Assembly: GCA_028871055.1 (NCBI GenBank)
Contig: JAGWON010000008.1
Span: 1-64,000, forward strand
From: Alphaproteobacteria bacterium
GTDB taxonomy: Bacteria > Pseudomonadota > Alphaproteobacteria > ATCC43930 > CGMCC-115725
DNA: 64,000 nucleotides
Direction: 5' to 3'
Shown: positions 34,418 to 43,885 of the stretch, in pieces
Layout: each line of letters begins with the position of its first letter
Numbering within the stretch: the stretch's first letter is position 1
Made by a program: the position numbers and the translations under genes
Notes under the pieces: model-generated
Seen by the model: the letters and a program-made list of their open reading frames with translations, nothing else
Told to the model about the DNA's origin: nothing
Databases searched by the model: none

Positions 34418-34705
34418 ATGAAGACGTGGCTTGTCTTGGCCGTGGCGGCCCTTGCCACCGGCTGCGTGCCGGTCGATCGCGATCCGGCGCGCGACGTCAT
34501 CGGTGTCTCGGCCGCGAGCGACAACACGGGCGACGCGTCGGCCGATGCGGCGGCGCAGAAGCTGTTGGCGGGGAAAGCGGGCCAGATTTGTGCCGTGCCG
34601 GGCTACGACGTGGCGAAGAAGGACGTCGAGCCGGCCGAGGGCAATCAGCGGATCGTCGACTGGGAATTGCGCTGCGCCTATTACACTCACGTCTCGCTTT
34701 TCTGA
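34418..34705 (+). CDS. small hypothetical lipoprotein
   Basis: A 95-residue protein with a signal peptide and lipobox LATGC (Cys16). The mature part is acidic and Ala-rich up to residue 50, then has two further cysteines (ICAVPGYDV and LRCAYY), which could form a disulfide in the periplasm. A GGGAGGA site precedes the ATG. No family is recognised. It is 13 bp upstream of fabD and on the same strand, so it may be co-transcribed. Function unknown. Confidence 0.75.
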   Translation: MKTWLVLAVAALATGCVPVDRDPARDVIGVSAASDNTGDASADAAAQKLLAGKAGQICAVPGYDVAKKDVEPAEGNQRIVDWELRCAYYTHVSLF

Positions 34706-34718
34706 GTTAGCGCCGACG

Positions 34719-35660
34719 ATGAGCCGCGCATTCGTATTCCCGGGCCAGGGCTCGCAAGCGGTGGGGATGGGCCGCGAGTTGCACGCCGCCTTTCCGACCG
34801 CGCGTGAAGTCTTCGGCGAGGTCGACGAAGCGCTGAAGCAGAATCTGTCGCATCTGATGTTCGAGGGGCCGGAGAGCGATCTGGTCCTCACCGAGAATGC
34901 GCAGCCGGCGCTGATGGCGGTGAGCCTCGCGGCGATGCGCGTGATGGAGCGGGAGGGCGGTCTCGATCTCAAGCGCCACGCCGCTTTCGTCGCCGGACAT
35001 TCGCTCGGCGAATATTCTGCGCTCGCGGCGGCGCATGCGCTGGCGATTGCCGATGCCGCCCGACTGTTGAAGCGGCGCGGCCGCGCCATGCAGCGCGCGG
35101 TGCCGGTGGGTATCGGCGCGATGGCGGCGCTACTCGGTCTCGAGCTCGACGTCGCGCGCGCGGTGGCGAGCGAGGCGGCCCAGGGCGAGGTGGTCGAAGC
35201 GGCGAACGACAACGGCGCCGGCCAAGTGGTGGTCAGCGGCCACCGGTCGGCGGTGGAGCGAGCCGTGGTTCACGCCGCGAGCCGGGGTGCCAAGCGCGCC
35301 ATTATGCTGCCGGTGAGCGCGCCGTTCCATTGCGCGCTGATGGAACCGGCGGCCAGGGAGATGGCCGAGGCGCTTGCTGACGTGAAGATCACCGAACCGC
35401 TGGTGCCGCTGGTCGCCAATGTGACCGCGACCACCGTGCGCGATCCGGCGGAGATCAAGCGGCTACTGGTCGAGCAGGTGACGGGCCTGGTGCGCTGGCG
35501 CGAATGCGTGCTCACCATGAAGAGCCAGGGCGTGAGCGCGCTGGTCGAAGTGGGCGCGGGCCGCGTGCTGAGCGGGCTCGCCAAACGGATCGACCGCGAC
35601 CTGACCGGCCAGTCGATCGGCACGCCGGCCGAGATCGAGGCTTTTCTCAAGGCGCTTTGA
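34719..35660 (+). CDS. fabD: malonyl CoA-acyl carrier protein transacylase
   Basis: A 313-residue enzyme that moves the malonyl group from CoA to ACP at the start of fatty acid synthesis. It begins MSRAFVFPGQGSQ and has the nucleophile motif GHSLGEYSALAAA (Ser near residue 91) and the catalytic-His segment PVSAPFHC. The ATG at 34719 matches the family start. It is followed 19 bp later by fabG. Confidence 0.96.
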   Translation: MSRAFVFPGQGSQAVGMGRELHAAFPTAREVFGEVDEALKQNLSHLMFEGPESDLVLTENAQPALMAVSLAAMRVMEREGGLDLKRHAAFVAGHSLGEYSALAAAHALAIADAARLLKRRGRAMQRAVPVGIGAMAALLGLELDVARAVASEAAQGEVVEAANDNGAGQVVVSGHRSAVERAVVHAASRGAKRAIMLPVSAPFHCALMEPAAREMAEALADVKITEPLVPLVANVTATTVRDPAEIKRLLVEQVTGLVRWRECVLTMKSQGVSALVEVGAGRVLSGLAKRIDRDLTGQSIGTPAEIEAFLKAL

Positions 35661-35679
35661 GCAGCAGAAGGACCGGTTC

Positions 35680-36417
35680 ATGTTCGACTTGAGCGGCAAG
35701 GCGGCGCTGGTCACCGGCGCCTCGGGCGGCATCGGTGGCGCCATCGCCCGCGCCCTCCACGGCGCCGGTGCCAAGGTCCTGTTGGCCGGCACCAAGGCGG
35801 ACAAGCTCGCGACGCTCAAGGCCGCGCTCGGCGAACGTGCCTTCGTCGCCACCGCCGATCTCGCCGATCCGGTTGCGGGCGATGCGCTTGTCAAGGCGGC
35901 CGACGAGCAGCTCGGCCAACTCGACATCCTGGTCAACAACGCCGGTCTGACGAAGGACGGGCTGGCGATGCGGATGAAGGACGAGGACTGGGCCAAGGTC
36001 ATCGAGGTCGATCTGACCGCCGGCTTCCGCCTGGCGCGCGCGGCGCTCCGGGGCATGATGAAACGGCGGTGGGGACGCATCATCGGCATCGGTTCCGTGG
36101 TCGGCTCGACCGGCAATCCAGGTCAGGTGAACTACGCCGCCGCCAAGGCCGGCATGGTCGGCATGACCAGAGCGCTCGCGGCCGAGGTCGCGTCGCGTGG
36201 CATCACCGTCAATTGTGTCGCTCCCGGCTTTATCGCGACAGCCATGACCAAAGGTTTGTCGGCCGAGCAAACCGAGCGCCTCAAGATCGCGATTCCCATG
36301 GAACGCATCGGCACTCCCGAGGAGGTGGCGGCTTGCGTCGTCTTCCTCGCCAGCGAGGAATCACGTTATGTCACCGGCCACACGCTGCACGTCAACGGCG
36401 GGCTGGCGATGATTTGA
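35680..36417 (+). CDS. fabG: 3-oxoacyl-ACP reductase
   Basis: A 245-residue SDR enzyme that reduces 3-oxoacyl-ACP with NADPH. Visible: TGASGGIG cofactor motif, NNAG, the catalytic serine in IIGIGSVVG, YAAAKAG with Tyr and Lys, and a NCVAPGFI segment. All catalytic residues are intact, unlike the SDR beside purF. Position between fabD and acpP fixes its role. Confidence 0.96.
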   Translation: MFDLSGKAALVTGASGGIGGAIARALHGAGAKVLLAGTKADKLATLKAALGERAFVATADLADPVAGDALVKAADEQLGQLDILVNNAGLTKDGLAMRMKDEDWAKVIEVDLTAGFRLARAALRGMMKRRWGRIIGIGSVVGSTGNPGQVNYAAAKAGMVGMTRALAAEVASRGITVNCVAPGFIATAMTKGLSAEQTERLKIAIPMERIGTPEEVAACVVFLASEESRYVTGHTLHVNGGLAMI

Positions 36418-36575
36418 GGTCGAATCCGATCGAGGGTGGCCATGGCCCGCCATCTATGTTATGTCAGCCCCCGCCGCGTCCGACGGCGTCTCCCGGGCGT
36501 ACGGGCGGTGTCTAACAGCTTGATCAAACAAGATTTGTAGCCAACAGCGCGTCAATCTTTCCGAGGTAAGGTCTC

Positions 36576-36812
36576 ATGAGCGATATCGCCGACCGGGTTA
36601 AGAAAATCGTCGTCGAGCATCTGGGCGTTGACGAGTCCAAGGTGACCGAGAACGCCAGTTTCATCGACGACCTGGGCGCCGACAGCCTCGACACGGTCGA
36701 GCTGGTCATGGCGTTCGAGGAGGAATTCGGCTGCGAAATCCCCGATGACGCGGCCGAGAAGATCGTGACCGTGAAGGACGCGGTGAACTTCATCGAGCAG
36801 CACAAATCGTAG
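36576..36812 (+). CDS. acpP: acyl carrier protein
   Basis: A 78-residue, acidic ACP with the phosphopantetheine site Ser in [10 protein letters not shown] and a standard [16 protein letters not shown] start. It carries growing acyl chains. A GAGGTAAGG site precedes the ATG, and a 158-bp gap separates it from fabG, so it probably has its own promoter for high expression; no clear promoter was identified in that gap. Confidence 0.98.
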   Translation: MSDIADRVKKIVVEHLGVDESKVTENASFIDDLGADSLDTVELVMAFEEEFGCEIPDDAAEKIVTVKDAVNFIEQHKS

Positions 36813-36822
36813 TTTCTTGTCC

Positions 36823-38085
36823 ATGAGACGCGTCGTCATCACCGGATGCGGCGTCGTCACGCCCCTGGGCGTGGGGACCGAGGCTGTCTGGAAGCGGTTG
36901 CTCGACGGCCAGTCTGGCATCCGCGCCATCCAGAATTTCGACGTGTCGGACCTGCCCGCCAAGATCGCCGGTCAGGTGCCGCGCGGTGAAACCGCGTCCG
37001 GCTCGTTCAATGCCGACGATTGGGTTCCGCCGAAGGAACAGCGCAAGATGGACGAGTTCATCGTCTATGCGCTGGCGGCCGCGGCGCAGGCGGTGGACGA
37101 CGCCGGCTGGAAGCCAGACGATCGCGCGGAGCGGGAACGCACGGGCGTGATGATCGGCTCGGGCATCGGCGGGCTGCCGGGGATCACCGAGGGCGCGCTG
37201 ACGGTTCACGAAAAAGGCCCGCGCCGTTTGTCGCCGTTCTTCATTCCGGCAAACTTGATCAATCTGGCTTCGGGCCACGTTTCGATCCGCTACGGGTTCA
37301 GCGGTCCTAACCACGCGGTGGTAACCGCGTGCTCGACCGGCGCGCATGCCATCGGCGACGCAGCGCGAATCATCATGTGGGACGACGCCGACGTGATGGT
37401 CTGCGGCGGCACCGAAGCCGCGATCTGCCGCATCGGCATCGCCGGTTTCGCGGCGGCGCGCGCGCTTTCGACCAAGTTCAACGACGAGCCGCATCGCGCG
37501 TCGCGTCCGTGGGATCAGCAGCGCGACGGCTTCGTGATGGGCGAGGGTGCCGGTATCGTCGTGCTCGAGGAGCTTGAGCACGCCAAGAAGCGCGGCGCCA
37601 AGATCTACGCCGAAGTGATCGGCTACGGCATGTCGGGCGACGCGTACCACATCACGGCGCCGGCGGCGGACGGCAGCGGCGCGTTCCGCGCCATGCGCAA
37701 CGCGCTGAATCGCGCCAAGCTCGCCCCCGACCAGATCGACTATATCAACGCGCACGGCACCTCGACACCTCTTGGTGACGAAATAGAACTTGGCGCGGTC
37801 AAGCGGCTGTTTGGCGACGCGGCCTACAAGGTTTCGATGTCGTCGACCAAATCGTCGATCGGCCACCTGCTCGGCGCGGCCGGCAGCGTCGAGGCGATCT
37901 TTTCCATCCTGGCGCTGCGCGACGGCATCGTGCCGCCCACCCTCAATCTCGAGAATCCGTCGCCCAGCTGCGACATCGATCTCGTGCCGCTGAAGGCCAA
38001 GGAGCGGCAGGTCCGCTACGCGCTGAGCAATTCCTTCGGTTTCGGCGGGACCAACGCCTCGCTGATCTTTGGCCCGGCGCCTTGA
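36823..38085 (+). CDS. fabF: 3-oxoacyl-ACP synthase II
   Basis: A 420-residue condensing enzyme that elongates acyl-ACP. The Cys-His-His triad is visible: VTACSTGAHA (nucleophile), the first His in NAHGTSTPLGD, the second in NSFGFGGTN, with the KSSIGHLLGAAG lysine segment. The ATG at 36823 starts MRRVVITGCG; an in-frame TTG two codons earlier is less likely. It lies 10 bp after acpP. Confidence 0.97.
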   Translation: MRRVVITGCGVVTPLGVGTEAVWKRLLDGQSGIRAIQNFDVSDLPAKIAGQVPRGETASGSFNADDWVPPKEQRKMDEFIVYALAAAAQAVDDAGWKPDDRAERERTGVMIGSGIGGLPGITEGALTVHEKGPRRLSPFFIPANLINLASGHVSIRYGFSGPNHAVVTACSTGAHAIGDAARIIMWDDADVMVCGGTEAAICRIGIAGFAAARALSTKFNDEPHRASRPWDQQRDGFVMGEGAGIVVLEELEHAKKRGAKIYAEVIGYGMSGDAYHITAPAADGSGAFRAMRNALNRAKLAPDQIDYINAHGTSTPLGDEIELGAVKRLFGDAAYKVSMSSTKSSIGHLLGAAGSVEAIFSILALRDGIVPPTLNLENPSPSCDIDLVPLKAKERQVRYALSNSFGFGGTNASLIFGPAP

Positions 38086-38086
38086 C

Positions 38087-39082
38087 ATGAGGTGGCTGCG
38101 TTACGGCGCGCTGGGGGGCATCGCCCTAGTGGTCGTGGCGGCGGCGACGCTGGGGTGGGTGATCGGCGACTATTTTGCTGCCGGACCACTCGCCCAACCG
38201 AAAACATTGGTCATTCCGAAGGGCTCAAGCGTCGGCCGGATCGCCGACACCCTCGCCGATGCGGGCGTCATCGTGCATTCCTGGGCGTTCGACACGGCGG
38301 CGTATCTGACCGGCACGGCGAGCCGGCTCAAGGCGGGCGAGTACGAATTTGCCGCCGCGATCAGCCCGCGCGCGGTCATCGAGTTGCTGCTATCGGGCCG
38401 GGTCGTGCGCCACAAGCTTACGGTCGCCGAAGGTCGCACCGGCGCCGAGATCGTGGCGCTCGTCGATGCGGCGCCCGCGCTCGACGGCACGATCGCCATT
38501 CCGCCGCCCGAGGGCAGCGTGCTGCCGCAAACCTATTTCTACATCTATGGCGAGCAGCGCGACGCTCTGATCGCACAGATGACGCATGCGATGGACAAGG
38601 CCGTGGCCAAAGCCTGGACCGGACGCGCACCCGGCCTGCCACTCGCCAACGCCCAGCAGATGGTGATTCTGGCATCGATCATCGAACGCGAGACCGCGCG
38701 GCCCGACGAGCGGGCGCGGGTCGCCGGCGTCTATATCGACCGACTGCGCATCGATATGCCGCTCCAGGCGGATCCGACCGTGATCTACGGCCTCACCAAC
38801 GGCGGCAAGAAACCGCTCGGCCATCCGCTCGATCACGCCGACGTCCTCGTCGACACGCCGTACAACACGTACAAGTTCAAGGGCCTGCCGCCGGCGCCGA
38901 TCTGCAATCCGGGTCCCGCCGCGCTCTATGCCGCGGTTCATCCCGACCTGCGCGGCGAGCTTTATTTCGTCGCCGACGGCGATGGCGGGCACCGCTTCGC
39001 CAAGACGCTCGCTCAGCAGGACAAGAACATCGCCGAGCTGCGCGAGCACGCCCAGCCCAAAACGCAAAGCGCGGGGCAATAG
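38087..39082 (+). CDS. mltG: endolytic murein transglycosylase MltG
   Basis: A 331-residue inner-membrane enzyme with one N-terminal helix (about residues 7-25), a LysM-like subdomain, and the YceG catalytic domain: ILASIIERETARPDERARVAGVYIDR contains the catalytic Glu, with LQADPTVIYG after it. MltG cuts nascent glycan strands and sets their length. It starts 1 bp after the fabF stop. Another conserved neighbour of the fab cluster in Proteobacteria. Confidence 0.94.
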   Translation: MRWLRYGALGGIALVVVAAATLGWVIGDYFAAGPLAQPKTLVIPKGSSVGRIADTLADAGVIVHSWAFDTAAYLTGTASRLKAGEYEFAAAISPRAVIELLLSGRVVRHKLTVAEGRTGAEIVALVDAAPALDGTIAIPPPEGSVLPQTYFYIYGEQRDALIAQMTHAMDKAVAKAWTGRAPGLPLANAQQMVILASIIERETARPDERARVAGVYIDRLRIDMPLQADPTVIYGLTNGGKKPLGHPLDHADVLVDTPYNTYKFKGLPPAPICNPGPAALYAAVHPDLRGELYFVADGDGGHRFAKTLAQQDKNIAELREHAQPKTQSAGQ

Positions 39083-39090
39083 CGCTGCTG

Positions 39091-39119
39091 TTGTTGCCGT
39101 GGCGGGCCAAGGCTATAAG
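39091..39119 (+). promoter_or_regulatory. probable promoter of yicC-gmk
   Basis: TTGTTG (39091-39096) and TATAAG (39114-39119) are 17 bp apart and lie 30 bp before the yicC ATG, with AGGGG between. Good match to sigma-70. Confidence 0.55.
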
Positions 39120-39149
39120 CTCAGGGCTACACAGGGGAATCGCCGTGCC

Positions 39150-40037
39150 ATGAGCGTTGCGAGCATGACCGGATTCGCGCGGTCCGAAGGGCATGCCGAC
39201 GGGCTCGGCTGGGTGTGGGAGATCAAGAGCGTCAACTCCAAGTCGCTCGACCTGCGTTGCCGCTTGCCGGCGGGATACGACTCGCTCGAGCCGAAATTGC
39301 GCGCGGCGCTGACCGAGCGGCTGAAGCGCGGCGCGGTAAGCGTGACCTTGACGGTCATCAAGACCGCCGCCGGCGCGCCGTTGCGGGTCAATCGCGCCGC
39401 CCTGGCCGAGATCATGGCGCTGGCGAAGGAGCTCGCCGGCGAGACTGGCGCTGCGCCACCGCGCATCGACGGCCTGCTCGCGCTGAAGGGCGTGCTCGAA
39501 ACCGTCGAGGAGGAGCGCGACGAGGCCATTGCCGAGCGCCGCCAGACCGCGATGCAGCAGGGTTTTGCGACGGCGCTCCAAGCGCTGGCGGCGATGCGGC
39601 TCGCCGAAGGCATGCGACTGGTGCCGGCTCTCGAGGCACGGCTGACGGAAATCGCGGCACTGGCTGGCGCGGCGGAGAAATCTGCGGCGGCGCAGCCGGC
39701 GGCGGTTAAGGCGCGGCTCAGGGAGCTGACGGCAACGCTGCTCGACGCGGTTCCGACCATTCCCGAGGATCGTCTCGCCCAGGAAGCCGCGCTCATCGTC
39801 TCGCGCGGCGATATCCGGGAAGAGCTCGACCGGCTTGCAGCGCACGTCGAGGCCGCGCGCGCGCTGCTCAAGGAAGGCGGCGCGATCGGACGACGGCTCG
39901 ATTTCCTCTGCCAAGAGTTCAACCGCGAGGCGAACACGCTTGCCTCGAAATCGCCCGACCTGGAATTGACGCGCATCGCGCTCGGGCTCAAGGCCGCGAT
40001 CGAGCAGTTGCGCGAGCAGGTGCAGAACATCGAATAG
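39150..40037 (+). CDS. YicC family endoribonuclease
   Basis: A 295-residue YicC protein: MTGFARSEG start, WEIKSVNSKSLDLRCRLP near residue 25, and the C-terminal block VEAARALLKEGGAIGRRLDFLCQE with NTLASKS near the end, the most conserved part of the family. YicC of E. coli is an endoribonuclease in RNA turnover. It precedes gmk by 2 bp, the usual order. Confidence 0.94.
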   Translation: MSVASMTGFARSEGHADGLGWVWEIKSVNSKSLDLRCRLPAGYDSLEPKLRAALTERLKRGAVSVTLTVIKTAAGAPLRVNRAALAEIMALAKELAGETGAAPPRIDGLLALKGVLETVEEERDEAIAERRQTAMQQGFATALQALAAMRLAEGMRLVPALEARLTEIAALAGAAEKSAAAQPAAVKARLRELTATLLDAVPTIPEDRLAQEAALIVSRGDIREELDRLAAHVEAARALLKEGGAIGRRLDFLCQEFNREANTLASKSPDLELTRIALGLKAAIEQLREQVQNIE

Positions 40038-40039
40038 CC

Positions 40040-40675
40040 ATGGCGGTGCACGACATCAAACGACGCGGCATTCTGCTGGTACTGTCCTCGCCGTCGGGCG
40101 CCGGCAAGACCACAATCACGCGCGCGCTGGTCGAGCGAGATCGGCGGCTGACGCTCTCGGTGTCGGTAACGACGCGCCCCAGGCGTGCGGGCGAGGTCGA
40201 TGGCAAGGATTACCATTTCGTCGACCCGAAGGGCTTCGACGCCATGATTCGCGACGGCGAGCTGCTGGAGCACGCAACGGTCTTCGGCCACAGCTACGGC
40301 ACGCCGCGTGCGCCGGTGCTGGAAGCGATCGACAGCGGGTACGATATCGTGACCGACATCGACTGGCAGGGGACCCAGCAGCTGCAAGCGACGATCGGCG
40401 CCGATCTGGTCTCGGTCTTCATCCTGCCGCCGACCATGGCGGCGCTCGAAGCGCGTCTGAAGTCGCGCGCCCAGGACAGCGACGCGGTCGTGCGCGGGCG
40501 CATGGCCAAATCGTCCGAAGAGATGAGCCATTGGGATGCCTACGATTACGTGCTGATCAACGAGGATATCGAGGACAGCGTCCGGCGCGTGCAGGCGATC
40601 CTCAGCGCCGAACGCGTGCGGCGCCAGCGTCAAGTCGGGCTGGCGGAATTCGTGAACCGGTTGCGCGGCGCCTAG
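40040..40675 (+). CDS. gmk: guanylate kinase
   Basis: A 211-residue kinase that makes GDP from GMP and ATP. P-loop [10 protein letters not shown], the GMP-binding VTTRPRR[12 protein letters not shown], YGTPRAPV, and DIDWQG (Walker B) are present. The TAG stop shares the palindrome CTAG with the convergent rsmA stop. Confidence 0.97.
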   Translation: MAVHDIKRRGILLVLSSPSGAGKTTITRALVERDRRLTLSVSVTTRPRRAGEVDGKDYHFVDPKGFDAMIRDGELLEHATVFGHSYGTPRAPVLEAIDSGYDIVTDIDWQGTQQLQATIGADLVSVFILPPTMAALEARLKSRAQDSDAVVRGRMAKSSEEMSHWDAYDYVLINEDIEDSVRRVQAILSAERVRRQRQVGLAEFVNRLRGA

Positions 40676-41514
40676 TTCGACCTCGTGATGAGAGCGCGCG
40701 CCAGCGCGCAGAACTCGGCGACCGTCAGATCCTCTGCCCGCGCTGTCGGGTCGATGCTGGCGTAGTGCAGCAACACCAGTGGGTCGCCGAGGGACTTCAG
40801 GCTTTGCCGCAGCATCTTGCGCCGCTGGCCGAAGGCGGCGGCGGTGACGCGCTCGAGCGCGTCCTGGTCGCACGGCGCCTGCGGTTCCGGGCGCGGCGTC
40901 AGCCGCACCACCGTCGATGTGACCTTCGGTGGCGGCACGAAAGCGGTCGGCGCAACGTCGAACAGCCGCTCGACATAGGCGAGCCATTGGATCAGGACCG
41001 AGAGCCGCCCGTAATCGCGCGAGTCTGGCTTGGCGGCAAGCCGGGCAGCGACTTCCTTCTGGAACATGAGGGTGAAATCGGCGAAGGCGCGGATGCGCGG
41101 CAGCCACGCGAGCAGCAAAGGCGTCGCGATATTGTAAGGCAGGTTGGCGACGATCTTGCGCGGTGCCGGCACGAGAGTCGTCGGATCAATCGCCAACGCA
41201 TCGCCTGGCACGATCTCGAGCCGGCCCGGAAACGCGGCCGCGAGCTCCGCCAGTGCCGGCAGGCAGCGCTGGTCGCGCTCGATCGCCACCACGCGCCGCG
41301 CGCCCTCGAGCAGCAGCGCGCGGGTCAGGCCGCCGGGTCCGGGCCCGACCTCGACGACGTTGAAATTTGCAAGCGGCGCCGCGCCGCGGGCGATGCGCCG
41401 CGTCAGGTTGAGGTCGAGCAGAAAATTCTGGCCCAACGCTTTGCGGGCGGCGAGGCCATGGCGCCGTATAACTTCGCGCAGCGGCGGCAACGGCGGCGGC
41501 GTATCCTCCGCCAA
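40672..41514 (-). CDS. rsmA: 16S rRNA dimethyladenosine transferase RsmA (KsgA)
   Basis: A 280-residue SAM methyltransferase that dimethylates two adenines near the 3' end of 16S rRNA. Visible: KALGQNFL-x-D start, the SAM motif [15 protein letters not shown], and the catalytic [11 protein letters not shown]. It lies at the end of the lptF-lptG-lptD-surA-pdxA-rsmA operon, 9 bp after pdxA. Confidence 0.97.
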   Translation of the reverse strand: MAEDTPPPLPPLREVIRRHGLAARKALGQNFLLDLNLTRRIARGAAPLANFNVVEVGPGPGGLTRALLLEGARRVVAIERDQRCLPALAELAAAFPGRLEIVPGDALAIDPTTLVPAPRKIVANLPYNIATPLLLAWLPRIRAFADFTLMFQKEVAARLAAKPDSRDYGRLSVLIQWLAYVERLFDVAPTAFVPPPKVTSTVVRLTPRPEPQAPCDQDALERVTAAAFGQRRKMLRQSLKSLGDPLVLLHYASIDPTARAEDLTVAEFCALARALITRSN

Positions 41515-41523
41515 GCGCGGTTC

Positions 41524-42534
41524 TCAGGCCTCGGCCGGCTGGGTTGCGCGGCGCGCCGCCATCTCGCCGGCAATCTTCAACGCAGCGATCAGGCTGGCGG
41601 GATTGGCGGTGCCTCTGCCGGCGATGTTGATGGCGGTGCCATGGTCGGGCGAGGTACGGATGAACGGCAGGCCCAGCGTGATGTTGACGCCATGCTCGAA
41701 ATCGAGCGTTTTCAACGGAATCAGCGCCTGGTCATGGTACATGCAAAGCACCGCGTCATAGCGCTTGCGCGCCTCGGCGTGAAACAGGGTGTCGGCGGGC
41801 GCGGGACCGCTCACCGCGATCCCCTGCGCGGTGAGCGCCGTAACCGCGGGCACAATGATGTCCTGCTCTTCGTGGCCCATTGCGCCACCCTCGCCGGCGT
41901 GCGGATTGAGGGCGGCAACCGCGAGGCGCGGGCGGGCGATGCGGAAATCGCGCTTCAAGGCAGCGGCGGTGATACGGCCGCAGGCCACGATCGCATCGGT
42001 CGACAGCGTGGCGAGCGCGGCGGCGAGCGACAAATGGACGGTGACCGGCACCACACGCAGCGCGGGGCCGGCCAGCATCATCACCGGACGCGCGACTTTC
42101 GCAAGCGCGCCGATAAATTCGGTGTGGCCGGGATAGGCAAAGCCCGCGGCATAAAGCGTTTCCTTCTGGATCGGGTTGGTCACCACCGCGCCGGCGCGAC
42201 CACCCTGGACCAGCGTCACCGCCCGCTCGATCGCCGCAATTACCGTGGGTGCATTGGCGGGGTCGGGCCGGCCAAGCGTCGGCCGGTGCGGCAAGGCCTG
42301 GCGGAGCACCGGCAACGCCGCGGGAAAGACCCGCGCAGTCTCGGCGGGGTCGCCAATCTCGCGGAGCGGCGCGTCGAGGCCGAGCGCCGCGCCCAATGCG
42401 GCGAGCCGCGCGGGGTCGTCGATGGCAAAGAACGGCGGCACGGCATCCGTCGCGCGCGCGTGCCAAGCCTTGAGCGCGATTTCGCCGCCGATGCCTGCCG
42501 GCTCCCCCATGGTCAGCGCGAGCGGCGCGGTCAC
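41524..42534 (-). CDS. pdxA: 4-hydroxythreonine-4-phosphate dehydrogenase
   Basis: A 336-residue NAD-dependent enzyme of pyridoxal phosphate synthesis. It has MGEPAGIGGEI near the start, the metal-binding His in YPGHTEF, the LNPHAGEGGAMGHEE motif and the CMYHDQALIPLK motif. The GTG start overlaps the surA stop by 4 bp. This surA-pdxA-rsmA order is widely conserved. Confidence 0.96.
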   Translation of the reverse strand: MTAPLALTMGEPAGIGGEIALKAWHARATDAVPPFFAIDDPARLAALGAALGLDAPLREIGDPAETARVFPAALPVLRQALPHRPTLGRPDPANAPTVIAAIERAVTLVQGGRAGAVVTNPIQKETLYAAGFAYPGHTEFIGALAKVARPVMMLAGPALRVVPVTVHLSLAAALATLSTDAIVACGRITAAALKRDFRIARPRLAVAALNPHAGEGGAMGHEEQDIIVPAVTALTAQGIAVSGPAPADTLFHAEARKRYDAVLCMYHDQALIPLKTLDFEHGVNITLGLPFIRTSPDHGTAINIAGRGTANPASLIAALKIAGEMAARRATQPAEA

Positions 42535-43787
42535 GCGCGGATGTCCACGTAGGCCGCGCGGCGCAGGTCGAGAAGGTAGCGACGCGCCAGCGCATCGAGC
42601 CGCGCACGGGCGAGGTTCTGTGCCACCTGATCACGCGTCGGCATGCCGGTATTGGGTTCCTGGCGCGAGCACACCATGAAGACGCCGATCCCCGGCGCAT
42701 TGGTGAGCCGGAGAGGCTTGCTTGCCCGGGCCAACTTGAGCTGCAGGATTTCGGAACGAACGTCGGACGGTAACCGACCCGCCGTGACCTCGCCGCTCTG
42801 CGTGACGAGCGGCGGGTTATGGTCGTGTCCCATTTTCGCGAGCTCGCCGCAGCTTTTTGCGGTGTCGGAAACATGCTGAGCCTCGGCCATGACCCGTTGC
42901 CGCTGGATTACGCTCGCCGTCGGCGCGACGGGGAAAACCACCTCAGTGAGCGACAAATGCGTATCGTCCGGGTTGGCCTGTCCCAGGATTCGGCGGTCGA
43001 TCATGTAAAGGATGTAATACCCGCCCGGCGTCTTTAGGGGATAGGACATCTCGCCGGGCTTCATCTTCTCGAGCGCCGCACCCAGAAGCGGAGGGAGCTG
43101 ACTGGGAGTCACCCAGCCGATATCGCCGCCGACGGCCGAGCTGGGCGATTGCGAGAACTGCTGCGCGACCGCCGAAAAATTCGCGCCGCCGCGGATCTGC
43201 TGGATCAGCTGATCGGCGAGGCGCTGGACGTCTTCGTCCTGCGACGGGTTGTCGACGGCAAGGTAGATTTCAGCGACGTGGCTTTGGGGCTTGCCGGCAT
43301 CTTCCTTGAGCTGTGTCATCGCTTCGTTGACTTCCTCGTCGGAAACGGAAACATCCTGCGAGAGTTGGTTGCGTACCACCTTGCCCCAGGCGATTGCCGC
43401 CGTGAGCTGGTCGGTCAGCGCCGATTTGGGAATGCCAACGCGCTTCAGATAGGCTTCCAAGCCACCCTTCGGCATGTTGTTACGCTGCTCGATGCCGGCG
43501 ATCGCATTGTCGATTTCCTGCTGCGTCACGGTGACGTCGAGCCGCCGGGCTTCCTGAATCTCGAGCTTCTCGTCGATCATCTGGCGCAGGACACGCGGCT
43601 GCAGCCGCTGACGGTTGTCGGGCGTGTTGGGGATGTCTGACGACGTCATCACCAGTGCGACGCGTGCCGAGAGATCATCCATGGTGATGATGTCGCTATT
43701 GACGACGGCTGCGATGCGATTTTCCTCCTGAGCCTGCGCGCCAATGGCGGCGCAGGCCAACAGGACGAGCGAAAGCAACAACTTCAT
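42531..43787 (-). CDS. surA: periplasmic chaperone SurA
   Basis: A 418-residue exported chaperone/peptidyl-prolyl isomerase. A signal peptide (MKLLLSLVLLACAAIGAQA) leads to the SurA N-terminal domain (IAAVVNSDIITMDDL) and one parvulin domain around residues 165-270 with a GGDIGWV segment; a second, weaker PPIase-like part follows. SurA escorts barrel proteins to BAM, including the product of the neighbouring lptD gene. The ATG at 43787 begins the signal peptide. Confidence 0.9.
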   Translation of the reverse strand: MKLLLSLVLLACAAIGAQAQEENRIAAVVNSDIITMDDLSARVALVMTSSDIPNTPDNRQRLQPRVLRQMIDEKLEIQEARRLDVTVTQQEIDNAIAGIEQRNNMPKGGLEAYLKRVGIPKSALTDQLTAAIAWGKVVRNQLSQDVSVSDEEVNEAMTQLKEDAGKPQSHVAEIYLAVDNPSQDEDVQRLADQLIQQIRGGANFSAVAQQFSQSPSSAVGGDIGWVTPSQLPPLLGAALEKMKPGEMSYPLKTPGGYYILYMIDRRILGQANPDDTHLSLTEVVFPVAPTASVIQRQRVMAEAQHVSDTAKSCGELAKMGHDHNPPLVTQSGEVTAGRLPSDVRSEILQLKLARASKPLRLTNAPGIGVFMVCSRQEPNTGMPTRDQVAQNLARARLDALARRYLLDLRRAAYVDIRA

Positions 43788-43885
43788 GGTCCGGAAGAGT
43801 CTCGCCTTGTCAGTGGGCCGCCCGGCCCCAATGCGCAAAAGATACACCCGTCGGGCCGGGTTTTCCTACTGCTGGCGAGATCAAG

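Noticed and set aside
36518-36540. TTGATCAA before acpP as an FNR box
   Set aside because: Only one half-site matches; the second half is CAAGA rather than ATCAA at the right distance.
39113-41107. 664-codon open frame on the minus strand across yicC, gmk and rsmA
   Set aside because: It runs antisense to yicC and gmk and through rsmA in a wrong frame; all three are clear families, and the frame is Arg/Ala rich, typical of GC-rich shadow frames.
40531-42552. 673-codon open frame on the plus strand opposite rsmA and pdxA
   Set aside because: Both rsmA and pdxA carry complete motifs on the other strand; this frame has no recognisable domain and is Arg-rich.
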